DNA of 64,000 nt from Zonotrichia leucophrys gambelii (Eukaryota; Chordata; Aves; Passeriformes; Passerellidae): assembly GCF_028769735.1 (NCBI RefSeq), contig NC_088177.1, forward strand, positions 15,440,599 to 15,504,598, given 5' to 3'. Below, piece by piece: positions 50,491-63,907 of the stretch; position 1 is the stretch's first letter; each line of letters begins with the position of its first letter. A program made the position numbers and the translations under genes. Below the pieces are notes generated by a model. The model saw only the letters and a program-made list of their open reading frames with translations. It searched no databases and was not told the DNA's origin.

Positions 50491-53400
50491 TGAGGCCAAT
50501 GCAATGGGGATCTGCCCTCACTGCAGCTGAGCTTTGCACTGAAGACAAGGACTTGGGGAAACAGGTGAGTGTTCTGCCTGCTCTCACAAACACAAATGAT
50601 ACCAGGTAAAGGAAGCCCTATTCAGAATTGTTCAAATTCTCCTTTCAATTAAGGCTGGAGAGAAAAAGAAAAAAATGGAAAGAAGAGACCCACCACTGTA
50701 CGGTTTGGTTGCTTTGCTCTAGTCTGCATTCAGCAGAATCTGGGGAAATGACTGTCTTCCTGAAAGACAACCTTTAATCAGAAAAAAAGTCCAACCTAAA
50801 ATCCTCATTGAAGTGCTCCAAAGGGAGGAGGAATTGGATTACCTATGGCTGTACACTGGGAGAAAAAAAGCCAAGCTATCATCTGGTGTTTTTAAAACAT
50901 CAGCAGGGACACCATTTCAGGAGGCAGGTGAGTGTGGCAGGTCCCAGAGCAGTGATGCAGCTCTCCCACAGAGTGGGCACTGCAGGCACAGGCCCAGCTC
51001 CAGCGTCACTGCCAGCGCAGGATCCCTGGGAAGCGGCGCTGTTCCGTGCCTCGGCACCGCCTGCTATTTTCTGCAGAATGAGGAAAACGCTCTTGCCTGA
51101 CCCAGGGGCTCCTTCCCCCTGGAAGAGCACAGATGGTCTCCTGGTGAAGGTGTGGGCCTGGAAATTGGGAGCTCTGGATGCCTTTCCCGGCTACATCAGA
51201 AACTTGCTATGTGGCACCACCTACTTCTACGCCCACGTTTCCTCCTACTCCTTCTCTCTTGCTCGCTGCTTTTTCCAGACCTTTCACCTCGCTGCTCGAA
51301 TGTGTTTTTCCTTTTGCAGAGTGCTTTTCTCAGACTCCAGAGCCTCCTGGTGTGCTGTCACCAGTACCTGGACCAGACACCCACTCCTGCCCAGGCTTCC
51401 TCTGCCTCTTCACCCTTCCCATCAAATCTCTCCCTTCCCTTGTAGGGCTGCTGCTGTTTGATGTCTCCTCCTGACACTGCTCATGGCAACACTGCTCATG
51501 GCCAGAATTCACCTTGCTCCTCTCTGGGAGTGTTGTTCTCAGTCTCCCGCAGGCAGAGTGCTCAGAGGCAGAGGCTGAGGTGGGTTCTGGGGGCAGAGGC
51601 AGCAGCAGGCAGGCTGTAGCCCCTGCTCGGGCAAGCCTGCTGGCAGGAGTGCTGGGAAATCGATGGATGTGACTCACAGCCTGACTCAGCCCATGGGTTT
51701 TCTGCTCTGGACTGAATGAAACCCTCAGAGCTGGGACCTGCTTGTTCTCTTGGTTGCGTTTGTCCTGAGGCTCTGGGTTTTGCTGAAATTTGTTGCTTCA
51801 AGGTGATGCTCCCCATTTTTGGCTGGAAGCATGTGCTTCATGGAGCAGGCACTGCCTAGCTAATAAGCCTGGGACAGGTTTTTTCTTCCTTAAAGATGAC
51901 CTGTGTGACTGTGCATCCCCTCTCCAAGGGCTCTTTGCAAAGGCTTTTCTTTCTGTGCTCCATCCAAGCTGGCTGTGAACATCAATTGATATTGAGTGAC
52001 TAATCACAACATGCCAGTTATTTATTGTGCCTAAAAAGGATGAGATGTGCACTCCTGAGTCAAAACATCTGCAGGATTTCTAAAGCCAGATGTACTCTGT
52101 GCTGCCAGGCATGTGTTGCTGCTCCTGGTCATCCAAGGGCTGGATCAAGGTGGTGAGCCAAGATCAGCAGTGCCCACATGTCAGCAGTGCCAAACCCTTC
52201 AGCAGCATCCTCAGCAGCTGCTGTTACAGCTCACTGCTGAGAGCGAGCACCAGGGACAGTGTGGGGCTCACTTGGAGGCATAGCCCTGTTTCTCTGGCGC
52301 TCCCACTCGGGATGAGATTTGGGATGAGACTCAGGCTTGCTCCAACCCATGTTGATGCAGCTTGTGCCCCTTGGAGAGCTCTGTTCCAGCAGTCCCATCC
52401 CTCAAAGTCCCCCTTGGTCAGATTTTACCTTGGGCACACACAGCAGTGGCTCTGTGACTTCAAATCCCAGCAGGAGCCTCCCCTTGATGGAATGAGAGTG
52501 GATCTGTTGGGGCAGGAACCTGGGTAATTAATTGGGTATTTTAGTGGTGGAGTATGGGAACGCAGTGGATGTTCCAGTCCTGGTCTCCAGCCAGGAGTTT
52601 GGTGGGCAGACTCATGAAGCACAATGTCACCTGGATCCAAATGTCCAGGGAGTCTGAGAACACCAGTGGTCCACTCCAAAGAGGAGTGTGCTTAGGAGTG
52701 GAGACCAGAGGCATTTCCTCCCTTCAAAACACCAGGGTGAGGAAAACTGGCTCACCTAGTCTGCAGAGAAAAGCTGGGAATGACGGAAAGAAGCAATGCC
52801 AGCAGGATAAGGGGATGCCAGGGTATAACCCTCAAACCTACAGTTCACAGCTTTCATTTTTCTGGAGCAACCCAAAGGTGGGACAAGCCTGGTGGCGCTG
52901 GGAGCGAGGTCTGAAGCTGGTGGCATCCCCACACACCGCAGAAGGGCAGGGAGAGAGGAGCAGCTTGGGAATGTGTGGCAAAGCAAAAGGTGAACCACAG
53001 GACTGGGTGAAAATATCTCTACTTTTCATAACCCAGCAATCCGTCTTGCATGTAAATGAGGTGTCTGGAGTGTTCCCACTACCATCAGCAGGATTTCTAT
53101 CTGCCTGCAAGAAAGGGAGCTGGGTAGGAACCTTGTGTTACTGAATAATCTTGCAAGGGGAGAAAATACAAGAACTAATTAAATTAAATCTTATTTAATG
53201 CTTGGCTCAGGGATAGGATGGTAATAAAAGAAGAGAAACTGTTTCCTTGTTGTAATATGGTGGAGCATTAATTAAGGGAAAAAAAGGCCCCAAATGGTTG
53301 TGATGCCAAGCTGCATTAATATCCAGCTGTTGTGCTTTGCATCTGCTGGAGTGCCGAGGCAGTCCTTTAAAAGATGAGGCTTTGGGTTTGCATAAACAAA

Positions 53401-56400
53401 AGCAACGATCAAGGCTGAGGGACAGCAAATCAAAGGGAAAGCAGAGGGGCAGGAGACAGAGTTTATTACGGACCACCAGAGCAGAACACAAACCCCTGGT
53501 CCTTCAGGCCTCTCCTGCTGCCACTGCAGCCTCTAGCAAGGCTTCTGCTCAGGGGAACTGATGGGGCTTTTCCTTCCCCTGCTCAGCAAAAGAGGTGGCC
53601 ACTAGCTGATGAGAAAAACAAGGGAATATTACTTCATCCCTAAACCTGCAATCTTTTGATCTAGAAACTGAGGATTCAGAAATGTCTTTTTACCTTTTAA
53701 AAACATTATACAATTAATGCACAAATATTTTTATCAAAGTATTTTGATCATTTGTTTTGTGATTTTAATTTATGCATGTATTGTAAATTTGAAGAAAAAT
53801 CTTAGATTATCTAGGACCTTCTTGAGACAGAAACATGCCTTTGAAATATTTGGATTTTCTAAATCTGGTATTTCTTTTTGTCCTTGGAGATCAGCTGGTT
53901 CAGAAAGAATTCAGCAAACTTCTGTGATAATACATCACATACTAACCAAATCAGGCTTCAGCAGACATTATGTGACGATGGTGTTTTATAAACCCAACAT
54001 ATGATAGAGAGATAAAGTTCAGGATGGATTTCAGGATTCTTATAAAATGTCACAAAGGAAAATAATCTGTAGCTGCTGAATTAGAGCAAACTCAAATATT
54101 TTCAGTTTTTCATAAACTGGAATTTGGAAAAATCTTTTTCTACTTATTATTTTTTAAATTATTTTAATTTTTTTTTAATTTTAGAATGCTTGAGGAAAAT
54201 CTGTTTAGTGTGTGCAGATGTTTTACCATTCCAACTTCTGTGTCATCCCTGTAAAGGGAGTGCATTACATGCTTTACAATTACCTATACATCATACTATG
54301 ATGTAAGAGCTTCAGCTATTTTTATTTTTAATTTTTTAATTAAGAGTGGTTTGGCTAGATACTGATTAATCTCCCTTGCCTTTGTTTCTAGATCAAAGTG
54401 CCTCATGTTCATGTTGTAACGAAACAGTTTGACGACTTCACTGGGGCACAAACAGGAGCCACTTTGATCTAGAACAAAGAAAAGATGTCTTGAACAGCAC
54501 CAGATAACAGCTGCTCTTTGTGATTGTAATGGCAAGTAAAAGGAGAATATTTCAACTATTATTCCTGTCATAATATGACATGATAGAGGAACTACTTCTG
54601 ACATGTAATTTAATAGGTAAAAATAATATTATTAGAATGAAACTCCATAAAATAAGATTTTTTTTTTAATGGAGGAGCCTTCATTTATAAAGTGGCAGCT
54701 TTCATCAGTATGCATGTTTCACCAACAGCTGAATTCTGTTGTGAGTGCCTTTGTGACAGAAAATACTTAGTTTGACCAAAAATTAAGGAACAGCTGTCGT
54801 TAGTTTGGGGTCCTCACTGCACAGCCCCTTGGGATGCAGAGATGCTCTGGGGACAGGTCAAGAGCTTTGCCCTGCTGGGACTAGGAGGGGGATGCTGGCC
54901 ACCACTGAAACGTGGGGAAGCTGCAGGATTTCTTCCAAAAAGAAGAGTTTTCTTTGCTCAGGCTTTTGCCAGAGCTGCATGTAACCAGGCCCTGTGGTCT
55001 CAGGATGTGACTTTGTGACCTCACCTTGTGGCTCTGACTAATGTCTCTCCCTGGGACACAGAGCGCTGCTGTGGGAAGGGGAGGTTTCCTCAGCCCACCA
55101 CAGCTGGGGTCTCGCTGTCCTCACTCCAAAATCAAAGACTCTGCCTTGCTGCCAGCCGTGGTGTTGTGTGGCCATGACCTGTTAGACATCCCCCTGTGTC
55201 CCCTGGCAGGTGCCAGGGCGGGCAGGGACCCGATACAGCCCTTCCCCATGTCCCTGCAGCCTGGCCACCAGCACACCTGGAGGCACGGCCAGGACCAGAG
55301 AGGCTTCCTGGGATTTGGGGCAGGAGGCCCGGTCTGCTCCCAGGCAGCAGGCAAAGTTTGCTGGAACTCCAGGAGCTGTCAGCAGGGTTGCTGGCCAGCC
55401 TTAGCCACAGGTGCTGCAGTGAGGAGCAGCAAACAAAAACCAAAATTATTTAGTGTGTGTAAATTGTCTCCTGAAACAGGCGTTTGGCAACCCTAATGGT
55501 TTTCTGCATGCCGGGGTGTATCCAGGCACTAAAATAAGTCAGGATGTAGGAGGGATGGGAGGTGGGAGATAGGGAAGACTCTTTTTATATTACTCCCCTT
55601 GCTATATTAAGAGGCACTGTTCCCTTTCCTGGCTTGAGAAAAAGCTCTCCCTCGCCTTGCAGTCGGTCTCCCATCCTGGTTTAACTGCTCACAGAGCAGG
55701 ACTTGGAGATCCTCGTTCCTGGCCCCACCACCTGCATCCCTGTGACCTGCAGGGATGTGAGGAGGCCCTGGCCAAGCCTGGCTGCAAGGGTGAGGCTGTG
55801 GCAGTGCTGTTAGCTGACACCAGGCTGCAGGGGTTGCCAGTGTCCTGAGAGAATACAGGTAACTGAGCATCAGAGGGAGGTCCTGCTCTTCCCAGAGAAG
55901 GGTGGGCTGGCCAAGGAGATTGCTTCTTGCTTCTCTCCTTATTTTTTTCCCCTCCTCTTTCCCCCCACCCAAGGCTCGCAGCTGGGTGTTGCTGGGGGTG
56001 AGGCTGACAGGGGGTGGATGTGCATGTTTTAAATCATGGCACTGAGCCCAGAGCTTTTTGCATGGGTGGTGCCTTAGTATTGTAGAAATCCAGAGAAATA
56101 AATAACTAATCACTGACTCTGATAAAGTCTCTGCTCATGGCTGGCTACTACAGGTGAACTTCATCCCTCAACAACGACAATTTACAAGCGCTGCAGGCAT
56201 TCTGTAACTCCTGTCCTTGGAAAAGAATCAATGAGATGTTTAACCAGTGACCTCCCCGTAGCTCTGGAGTGGCACCGGCTCTGCTGAAACGACTCTCGCC
56301 TCGCAGGCAGCCCGGCACTGCTGGAAGCCGACAGCAGTGAGGAGGAACTGAGAGCAGGCTGTTTTCTTCCCGGCGTCAGTGGGAGTAGGGAGTGGGCGAT

Positions 56401-57059
56401 GCTGCTCCCCCGCTTGTCACAGCTGTTGTTTGCCGCCTGAGCGAGGGGAAGGGATGCAGGCACGGAGAAAGCTGGATCCCACTGAGCTGCTGTGCCCCAG
56501 GCTCCCTCCAAAGCCCAAACCCATGCCAATCCATCCCAGTGCTCAGAGCAGTAATTAATGGGTGTTACAGAGCCCCCGAACAGAGGAGCTCAGGTGAAAA
56601 GCAAAGCAGAAACACGGATAGCCCCAGGTGCCCTTGCAGTGCCTGGCAGGTTTGGCATGGCTGGCGGGGAGCCCTGGGCTCCTGGCCACAAAGAGGATGG
56701 GAGCAGAGGCTGTGCCTGAGGTCAGGGAAAGCTGGAAAACACCCCGAGCTGTTTCTCTGAATGTAAAGATTTATTGTTTTTCCATAAGCCTAACTACCAG
56801 GTTGCAGTGGAGGTGACTGTAGCTTTTAGTTCACCAGGGTTTAGGATGAAAAGCACGTCAGGGGAGTGATCCCACAGGGACATGTGTGGATTTATTCACC
56901 CTGCTTATTGATGTTTGTGGGCTACAGCCTGAGCAGAGCAGCTGAAATTACACTCTTTGTGTAGATATCGCTATTAACATCTACCCTTAATGACAGTGTC
57001 ATCATTCCTACACAAATTACTTCAACAAATGCAGACAAAATGCAGAGGGGGGAGTCCCT
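50491..57059. other. Intergenic sequence, no gene recognised
   Basis: Several open frames of 150-217 codons (for example + 50808-51461, + 52554-53144, minus 55607-56113) match no family I know and overlap opposing frames. A 15-bp direct duplication lies at about 51474-51503. An AT-rich segment spans about 53.6-54.8 kb. A non-coding RNA is possible but not visible. Confidence 0.55.
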
Positions 57060-57323
57060 GCAGTCAGAGCATCCTGCTCCCTCCTCCTCCTCACTGCTTG
57101 GTGTGTGAGCCAGCTGCTGTGGCAGAGCCACATCCCCAAAATGCTCTCCTTTTCTTCAGTAGTGCAAAGGGAGTAAAACATGAGGTTCAGGGTGCTCCAT
57201 GGTTCATCCTCATACTGGGATACAGTGGAAACAACCCTTGCCTCTGTATTTCTGGCACGTGTAGGGATGTTGTGCTGATGACTGCGCTGTGAGGAGGAGG
57301 AGGGAGCAGGATGCTCTGACTGC
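57060..57323. repeat. Perfect 35-bp inverted repeat with 194-bp spacer
   Basis: The 35 bases at 57060-57094 (containing CAGAGCATCCTGCTCC and a CCTCCTCCTCC run) are repeated exactly in reverse complement at 57289-57323. The 194-bp spacer is single-copy and not self-complementary by eye. Pairing stops abruptly outside both arms, and I see no target-site duplication, so it is not an obvious DNA transposon. A perfect match of this length implies recent origin or ongoing homogenisation. Confidence 0.93.
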
Positions 57324-58911
57324 TACCCACAGGAGTGACAGCTCTTTGCTGGGGCACACCCAGTCCCTGTAAAACGATGGCAACTTCCAGGAGTGTAGGA
57401 AAGACATTAAGGAGCATTTATCAAAACTCAGTAATGACAAATTAACAAATTCCTCAGTGGTGTCTAGAGATTTCCCCCCGTGCTCTCATCATGTAAATGC
57501 TGATTTACTCAAGAAAACCCAATGCATATTTTAAAGCTTTATATGCCATTGTCATAACTTTGAGTACTAATTCCAGAAATTATCCACTCCCATTGCTGGA
57601 ACAACACCCCACCAATTTTCCACAGTAAGGACTGTGTTTGCCTTGTGCTTTGTATAAGATCAAGGTGTCCTATAGAGCCTACAATATCAGGAGACAACTA
57701 ATACAGTATTTTTCAACAGGAATGTTTCTAGGGGTAGAAAATAAGCCATTTGCTAGCCATTACATCCATGTAACTGTCATCCTGAATTTTATTCCCTTTT
57801 TTTCTTCCTTCTTTCCTCACTCTGTCACTTTTTCTCAAGCTCTCTAGAAACAGCTCCTGGTGCTAAACGGAGCCCCAGTCTGACAGTGTGACTATTGAGT
57901 ACATCCAAGATTTCTTCCTGCAATATCAGGTGTGCTTTGAGGATTAGACAGCAGAGCCCTCACCAGATGCCTTTGCTATCAAGCTTCATGAAATCTGCTC
58001 TGACAGGGGCAGGCGATCCCCGCTCAGAGCCTGCTGACAGGGCTGTCTGCCTTGTGATGCTCAGCTTTATTTTTGGAGTGCTCAGTGTCTTCAATGTGTT
58101 AGGTTCTGAGATGCCATTTTGCTTTCTCCAAAAATAAATTCACAGTCTTTGTAGTTGAGGGCAAAAATGCCAAGATTGTATTTTTCTTTCCATTGTTTAA
58201 GAGAAGACAGAACAATTATCTTCTAAAGTTACTTTTTTATGTATTTCAAAGAAGGAAGAAAAGGCTTGAGGTCCTTTTTGCTCTGCAGATCACCTTGAAT
58301 TCCCATTTGCCATTCCCACACCACCCTCTTGGTCCTTGATGAAAGGAACCAAAATACAGTGACTTTTTACTGCTTGGTTTGTTTTTCGTTTTTTGTTGTT
58401 GTTTTTTTTTTTTTTACACTTTGCTCCCCATCTGAAATCAAAGTGTTCCTGGTGCAGCTGGGAGAGGGGCAGCAGCTGATCCCTGTTCCCCAGGGACTGT
58501 GCTGTTACATTTCCTCTGGGCAGGATGGGATGCAACTGGTCCCTCCTTGGGCTCCCCACTCAGAGTCTTTACTAAAATTTCTCTTCTAAAAAGAAGGCAG
58601 AAATCATGTTTAAGTAGATTCTACATTTTTACTTGCTTTCTTTTTTGCTGTGCTGAAGACTTCCCTTGGAAAAAATGGAGAAGGGAAGATGTAAGAGGAC
58701 AGATGTTACCACAGTGCCTCAGGCTTTGGTGAGACTCAAAAGCCTCCCTTGTGGTCACTGGAAATTGGTAGCAGAAGGTAAAGGTGGGTGACACTGGCTT
58801 TTGCTTTGCTGTTTGCATGAAATTTGTCTGTGCTGATATTCAGGTCAGCAGCACATCAGCACTCCTGTAATGCCAACTCAGGCTCTGTTCATGGCAGAGG
58901 GGCTCCCAAAT
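57324..58911. other. Intergenic sequence, no gene recognised
   Basis: AT-rich sequence with a T-rich run near 58391-58416. No coding or RNA gene was recognised. Confidence 0.6.
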
Positions 58912-58940
58912 CCTGGACAGGATTTGTTCTCCTGTCCAGG
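58912..58940. repeat. Perfect 11-bp GC-rich hairpin
   Basis: CCTGGACAGGA (58912-58922) and its exact complement TCCTGTCCAGG (58930-58940) flank the 7-base loop TTTGTTC. The stem is too short for a canonical microRNA precursor and the flanks do not extend it. Confidence 0.8.
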
Positions 58941-59129
58941 CTGAAAAATCATTTAATTCATTGTGGGCACAGCTGGGTCGTGAATCACATCAATAAGGAG
59001 ATGTTATGGGTTTCCTTGCTGTTGTAAGTAGGTGGGTGTAGGCACACACAGTTTGTGGTGGTTGGGAGTGGGGCTGGGCCTCATCCCCAGTGGGCACAGC
59101 TGTGAGCAGCACTGACAGCAACGAGCCAT

Positions 59130-59330
59130 GGAGTGTCAGGGGCACTGACCAACCACCTCAGGGAACAGAGGGCACACAGGTGCCATGCATCAGCATGAGG
59201 GGATAAAAGGCTGGGCTGAAGAACAAGAAGGGCAGATGCTTTCAGTCTTCTGAGGTGGTGTGACTGTGTACATTGTGGCTGGCTAACTGTGACATTTGCT
59301 GCACCGAGTGGGAAATAAAAAGGTATGTGG
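59130..59330 (+). mobile_element. Possible LTR-like segment next to a CR1-like tail
   Basis: The segment contains GGGGATAAAAGGCTGGGCTG (TATA-like, about 59200) and, about 110 bases later, GGGAAATAAAAAGG, a poly(A)-signal-like sequence. This spacing resembles the U3-R part of a solo LTR. No TG...CA ends or target duplications could be fixed and no retroviral gene is nearby, so this is only suggestive. A small promoter plus exon of a non-coding RNA would look similar. Confidence 0.25.
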
Positions 59331-59435
59331 CACTTAGGGACATGGTTTCATGGTGGATGTGGCAGTGTTAGGTTTATGGTTGGACTCAGTGACTGCAAGT
59401 CTTTTTCAATCTAATTGATTCTGTCGTTCCAAGGT
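59322..59435 (+). mobile_element. CR1-like 3' terminus
   Basis: Words typical of an avian CR1 3' end occur in order: GGCACTTAGGGACATGG, TGGCAGTGTTAGGTTTATGG, TTGGACTCAGTGA, then TCTTTTTCAATCTAATTGA and TTCTGTCG. The end is a decayed form of the ATTCTATG tail. About 110 bp is recognisable, in forward orientation. Confidence 0.7.
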
Positions 59436-59749
59436 AAATAAAAAGGAACATTTAGATATCAAATATGTTGTTAATATCCCAAATGGTGTACATTGCCAGT
59501 GGGATTTGACCTAAAGGACTGACTCTCAGTGTGGCTGTGCACAGATGGATTGAGGTGTTTAACTTGGGAGTGTTTGATCAGGCTTGCTCTAATCAGGCTT
59601 ACCAGACTTGGCCTTTCTTTTCCCTTCATTTGTTTAGCTATGGGCTGAATTGATTTTTAATTAAACGGACTAGGACCACATTCCAAGTGAAATTGACCAT
59701 TTTCTCAAGCTAAATAAATGTTTGAAAAAGGGTTTAGGCTGGTTCAAGA
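59436..59749. other. Short AT-rich intergenic stretch
   Basis: AT-rich sequence between the CR1 tail and the GC-rich patch. Nothing is recognised in it. Confidence 0.6.
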
Positions 59750-60030
59750 GTCAGCGGCGGGGGAGATGCTGGTTCTGGGGGGACAGCCAGAAGCCCCATC
59801 CCTGCGCCAGGTGTCTGTGGGCTGCCTCCCCTCCACAGAGCGCTGCCGCGGCTCTCGGGGCCCGGGGCTCCCCACCGAGCGTGGCTGTGCTGCTCGGAAT
59901 GGCTGCGGCTCCTGCTGCGAGCGGAGCCAGCAGCGCCCGCGCCTTGGCATCCCCGCTGCGAGCGGCTCCTGCGCGCCGCACCAGCGTCACTCCCTGACAC
60001 GCAGCTCCCTCCCCGCGCCCGAGCGAGAGA
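59750..60030. promoter_or_regulatory. Small CpG-rich patch, possible promoter or enhancer
   Basis: About 280 bp are GC-rich with frequent CpG (for example GAGCGCTGCCGCGG and CAGCGCCCGCGCC), against AT-rich flanks. Open frames of 152 and 174 codons cross it on opposite strands with no family resemblance. In tetrapods I recall GLS as the next gene after NAB1, but no GLS-like peptide is visible here. It may be a regulatory element or an unannotated transcript start. Confidence 0.35.
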
Positions 60031-62325
60031 ACAAATGTTCCCCCATTCAGGCACAGCCAAGGGGCTTTCAGCAGCTCTCAACAGAGAGGGAGGGCTGCTG
60101 GGGAGAGCGGCTGAGCGCCAAGATGCTGCAGAGAGGCGAGGCTGAAAATCTGTGCTCAAAGGCCGCTGAGGTGTGAGCCTCCACCAATGGGACAATAAAT
60201 ATCCCATCTTATCCCATACCCCACCAATGTGCCCTTTGATCACAGACAAAATTTGCAATGAAAAAATATTTAAACCAAAAAAAATTGAGTGTTGCGCAAG
60301 GCCCTGGGAAGGCTCTGAATTGGAGCGCTCACCCTGGCTTGCTCCAAACCTCTGCTCCTACAGGCAAACACCCACCTCTGTGCCTGCCCACACACATGGC
60401 TGTCGTGTTCCTCCCACCCCCTGCACCCCAGGATGCAGCAGATGATTAATGCCAGCAGAGTAGGCATGCAAGTAGTATTTGTCTTGATCCTAAATAAATA
60501 AGACGCGTATAGAAATAACTGAATAAACAACAATATTTTAACTGCGGCTCTTCTGGGGTGTATCATTTAGGGCTGGTGTGTTAGGAATAATAGGGGAAAT
60601 CAGGCAGTTTCCATGTGGTTTTGTGATTCATTTTGATTCTGCTTATATATTGCATATCCTTTATGGACCTGGAAGACAGAAATTCTCCCTCTAGTGACTT
60701 GCTTGCCTTGCTGCTTCCCACTCGGAAGCGCTGCAAGGGTTGGCAAGGGCTGAGTGCCACTTTCTGAGCATGATGCTCAGTGCTGCTGATGGCCATCAAC
60801 ACCCTAAAAATATTTGAGACTGCTGAGGCTTCAGTTACCATATAATATCTATTTTCTTAAAACGCTGGGTATCACAGGTTGCTGCTCTGGCTATTCAAAA
60901 AATGTTATTCAACTTCCAGTGAACGTGGTGAAAATTTGGGTTTGGCCCAAGGCAATATTTTTCAGGCTGGTGAAATGTGCTGTTTTCCCAGACTTGCGTG
61001 CATCATTCCCATCGAGCATAAAAAAAGCACAGGGAAAGTGCAGTGCAATTCAAATCAAATCACACAATGTTTTTTCTACCCCTTTCTCTCCCTCCTCCCC
61101 CAGTTCTCTTGAAAACAAACAAAAACAAAATGAAAGAAAATGAACAAAAACAACCAAGGGAAAAAAGGGAAAAAGGGTTGTTCAGTACTGAAGTACTACA
61201 TCGTTGTAGGTTTTCCAGAAAAAAAACACCCAGGGAGTGTTAGTCCTTGCTGTGCTCCCTGGATCACTTGGGCTATTTTTGGCACTTTTTGGGCTGTCCA
61301 GGAATTCAGTACAGCAACATTGTGCAGTAGGGGTTGGTCACTCTCCCGATGTTGATGTTATTCTTGTAAAAAATTACCACATTGAGATTGACGCTTCCCT
61401 AGTCCAAGATGTTCCGATTAATGAGCAGCCCCCCTCCAGGCCGGCAGAGCGCTCCCTGTGCCACACCCTGCAGTGCTCTCCAGGAGGAATTGCTGGAAGA
61501 CAAAGCCCTCAGCACTCCCAGGGAGAGCTGGGACCAGCTGTGCCTGGTGCAGGGGTGGGGGCTCATCTCCACAGACTTGGTTTAAATAAACCTGTAGCTC
61601 CCAGAGCTCCTTTACAGCTGGGCTGTGTTTTGCAGGGGGAGATGGATGGCCACAGGTTCCCCCCTCTCCCCTGGTGCCAGGCATGATGGCAGTGCTGAGA
61701 CCCATTAGGAGGATGGATGGGGAATATAAAAGGGTGAGCCCAAACATCAGCCACTGGGAAGCTTTGAAGATTTGGCTTTCTGTTCCTCATCTGCTGTGCA
61801 GAAGGGAGTTAATTGGTTTTGTACCCAGGGAGCAAAGGGAAGCAATTTGGCCCTGGGTTTCCCATCTCTAATTGCATTCCTGCAGTCTCTTCTTGCAGGG
61901 AGGTGACAGAAGCTTTGCCACTGACTTCAGGAAGCTCAGGTATAGGCTTCAAGTTTCACATCTTTATTTTTTTCTTAATATTTAGCATTTTAGGCATGTC
62001 TGGGAATTATCCTTGTGACAACTCCATGAAACCCATCTGGCTTCTCTCTTTTTTCTCTTCTTTTTTTGTTTTAATTGTGCTTCAAATGCATCTGTGCAAA
62101 CCTAAATAAGCCATTAGTGATATACACCCTGTAAAGTGTGAATTCCGTGTCCTTAGAGCTTGTTATCAAGGAGTGCAAATCCACTGAGAAGGGCGTTTCC
62201 AAGGGGGCCTCCTGTCCTTGATAATTCAGGTGGTGTTTGCGCAGATAAATCAGGGCACCAAAGCGTTTATTTGCTTTTAGTGACAGGCACCATCTGCTAC
62301 TTGCCTGTGAAGCACTCAGGAAGGA
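60031..62325. other. Intergenic sequence, no gene recognised
   Basis: Mixed composition with an AAAACAAAAAC-type run near 61115-61160. No coding exon, RNA gene or repeat family was recognised. Confidence 0.55.
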
Positions 62326-62739
62326 ATGCTGCCTGCCTGCTGTGCGCAGGGAGGCTGTGCAATGGGAATGATGCTGGTGCCTGCAGCAGCAGGGCTTGAG
62401 GAAGGTACGTTTTCAAGGTTGAGTGCTGCCTGTGAGAGGGGAGGGGTAGCTCAGCTTGCAGGCTGGCACGGCCTGGCCAACAGCCTCCGGGTGGGAATGA
62501 GCACCTCTGACTATCCACCCTCAGCTATGCCAGCATCCTCCACAAACCACATAACGGCTGGGAGAGATGGCAGGCTCAGGAATGCTCCCCATGGCCTTTG
62601 TGGATCCACCCACAAGTGCTGGATTGATCACCGGGAGACAACACCCACTAGGGAAGAGTTTGGGTACCCCTGGGGCACATACTGGGATAACGAGGGACCA
62701 CAGATCTGCCAGACAGTAGGCGTGAAGCCTTGGTGGTAG
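62326..62739 (+). other. Unassigned open frame with protein-like tail
   Basis: The 137-codon frame ends in a segment (about 62520-62737) rich in Trp, Tyr, Cys and Gly: CGSTHKCWIDHRE, EEFGYPWGTYWDNEGPQICQ and a KPWW end. That texture is more protein-like than other chance frames in the window. I do not recognise it. A decayed fragment of a secreted or envelope-like protein is one possibility; chance is another. No splice sites or neighbouring fragments support a gene. Confidence 0.15.
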
Positions 62740-63240
62740 CCTGGGTGTGTCATTAGTGCCTTCCCCTGTGACAGGAGCCAAACTGCACTGCCCTGATGTG
62801 TCCAGGACAGATCATCCCCCGTGCCTTCATTAAGGTGCTGCCCGTGGCAGGCTGGCTTCTGCCAAAGTGCACTTTGAGCTTTGGCACCACGATGCTGCCA
62901 TCTGCAAAGTGAGGAGAGGGTCATAAACTGGGGAAGGTGGGAAAAGGCTGTGAAGGGATTTGGTGGAAAGGGGTTCTGAGCATCACTGTGGCCTTGTATC
63001 CCAGAACAATGCTGTCCCCACTACCTATACACATATATGTAATTTTTTTAAGTCCAGTGAGACTTTTTAATAAAAAATAATTGCTCTTCTTTTTGGATAA
63101 GTAAGCAATTCCCTCCTGGAAGAAGTTCCCAGGAGTTTTGTGCTCTTGCACGTCTGTGCGCTTCAGCAGGGTCAGCCCTCTGTGCAAGCCAAATTCATGC
63201 AAAACACCATACATGCAGGCTCTAGTCTACTGGGTTTAGA
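62740..63240. other. Intergenic sequence, no gene recognised
   Basis: About 500 bp of ordinary sequence between the unassigned frame and the motif-rich patch. Nothing is recognised. Confidence 0.6.
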
Positions 63241-63249
63241 TCAGAGACG

Positions 63250-63805
63250 GATCAGATGACTCACAGGAATCTATGGAAATAGATCAAAGTAGCAGCACAC
63301 ATTTGAAGGGAGCGTTCGGCGGGGAGCGGGGCTTTTGGAGCGCGGCTCGGAGCATGAGTCACAGCGTGGGCTGGCGTGGGTGGCGGCGTGGGCGGCCGCA
63401 GCTGTGGGTGTCGGGCCGAGACAGACGCACAGAGATGGCTGCAATTAAGTAGTTAGTGAAATGACTGGAATAGTAAAATGAATTTAAAGGCGCAGGTTGC
63501 GAGAGCGGCGTTTCCCGGAGAGCTGCTCGGGGGCCGGCGGGCGTTTCCCGCTGGATGCCGTGCTCCTGGAGCCAGTTATCCCTGCTGGTGTGGGAGGTGA
63601 CTCCAGCAGCTGGTTGGAAATGGGCCGGTTTCCAGGTGCCCTGCACACCTCCATGGTGAATCCGTGCCTGGGGCTGCAGGCGCTGACCTGCAGAGGGAAG
63701 GAGAGCTGAGGCGAGGAAGGAATGCCAAGCAGAGACAGCAAGGGAACAAGGAGAGGAGAACAGATCTACATTTACTGGGAATAGTTGCAAAACGCCCACG
63801 CACTT
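63250..63805. promoter_or_regulatory. Candidate distal element with EGR1 and AP-1 motifs
   Basis: A partly CpG-rich stretch carries TGACTCA (63257-63263) and TGAGTCA (63355-63361), both perfect AP-1 sites. It also has GCGTGGGCT (63364-63372), GCGTGGGTG (63374-63382) and the perfect EGR1 site GCGTGGGCG (63386-63394). A second perfect EGR1 site is on the minus strand (CGCCCACGC, 63793-63801). Clustered EGR and AP-1 motifs are typical of immediate-early-responsive enhancers. The target could be NAB1, about 22 kb upstream, or a gene beyond the window. Confidence 0.45.
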
Positions 63806-63857
63806 CTGTGGGACTAGGATCATGCCCAGAGCTCACAGAAAAGCTTGAGTTGGTGGG

Positions 63858-63868
63858 TTTTTTTTTTT

Positions 63869-63905
<37 letters not shown>
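63858..63905. repeat. Long poly(T) tract
   Basis: T11 (63858-63868), GG, then T35 (63871-63905). Read on the minus strand it is a long A-tract, like the tail of a retroposed sequence, but the adjacent sequence matches no retrogene or SINE I know. Such runs are also prone to assembly length errors. Confidence 0.9.
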
Positions 63906-63907
<2 letters not shown>
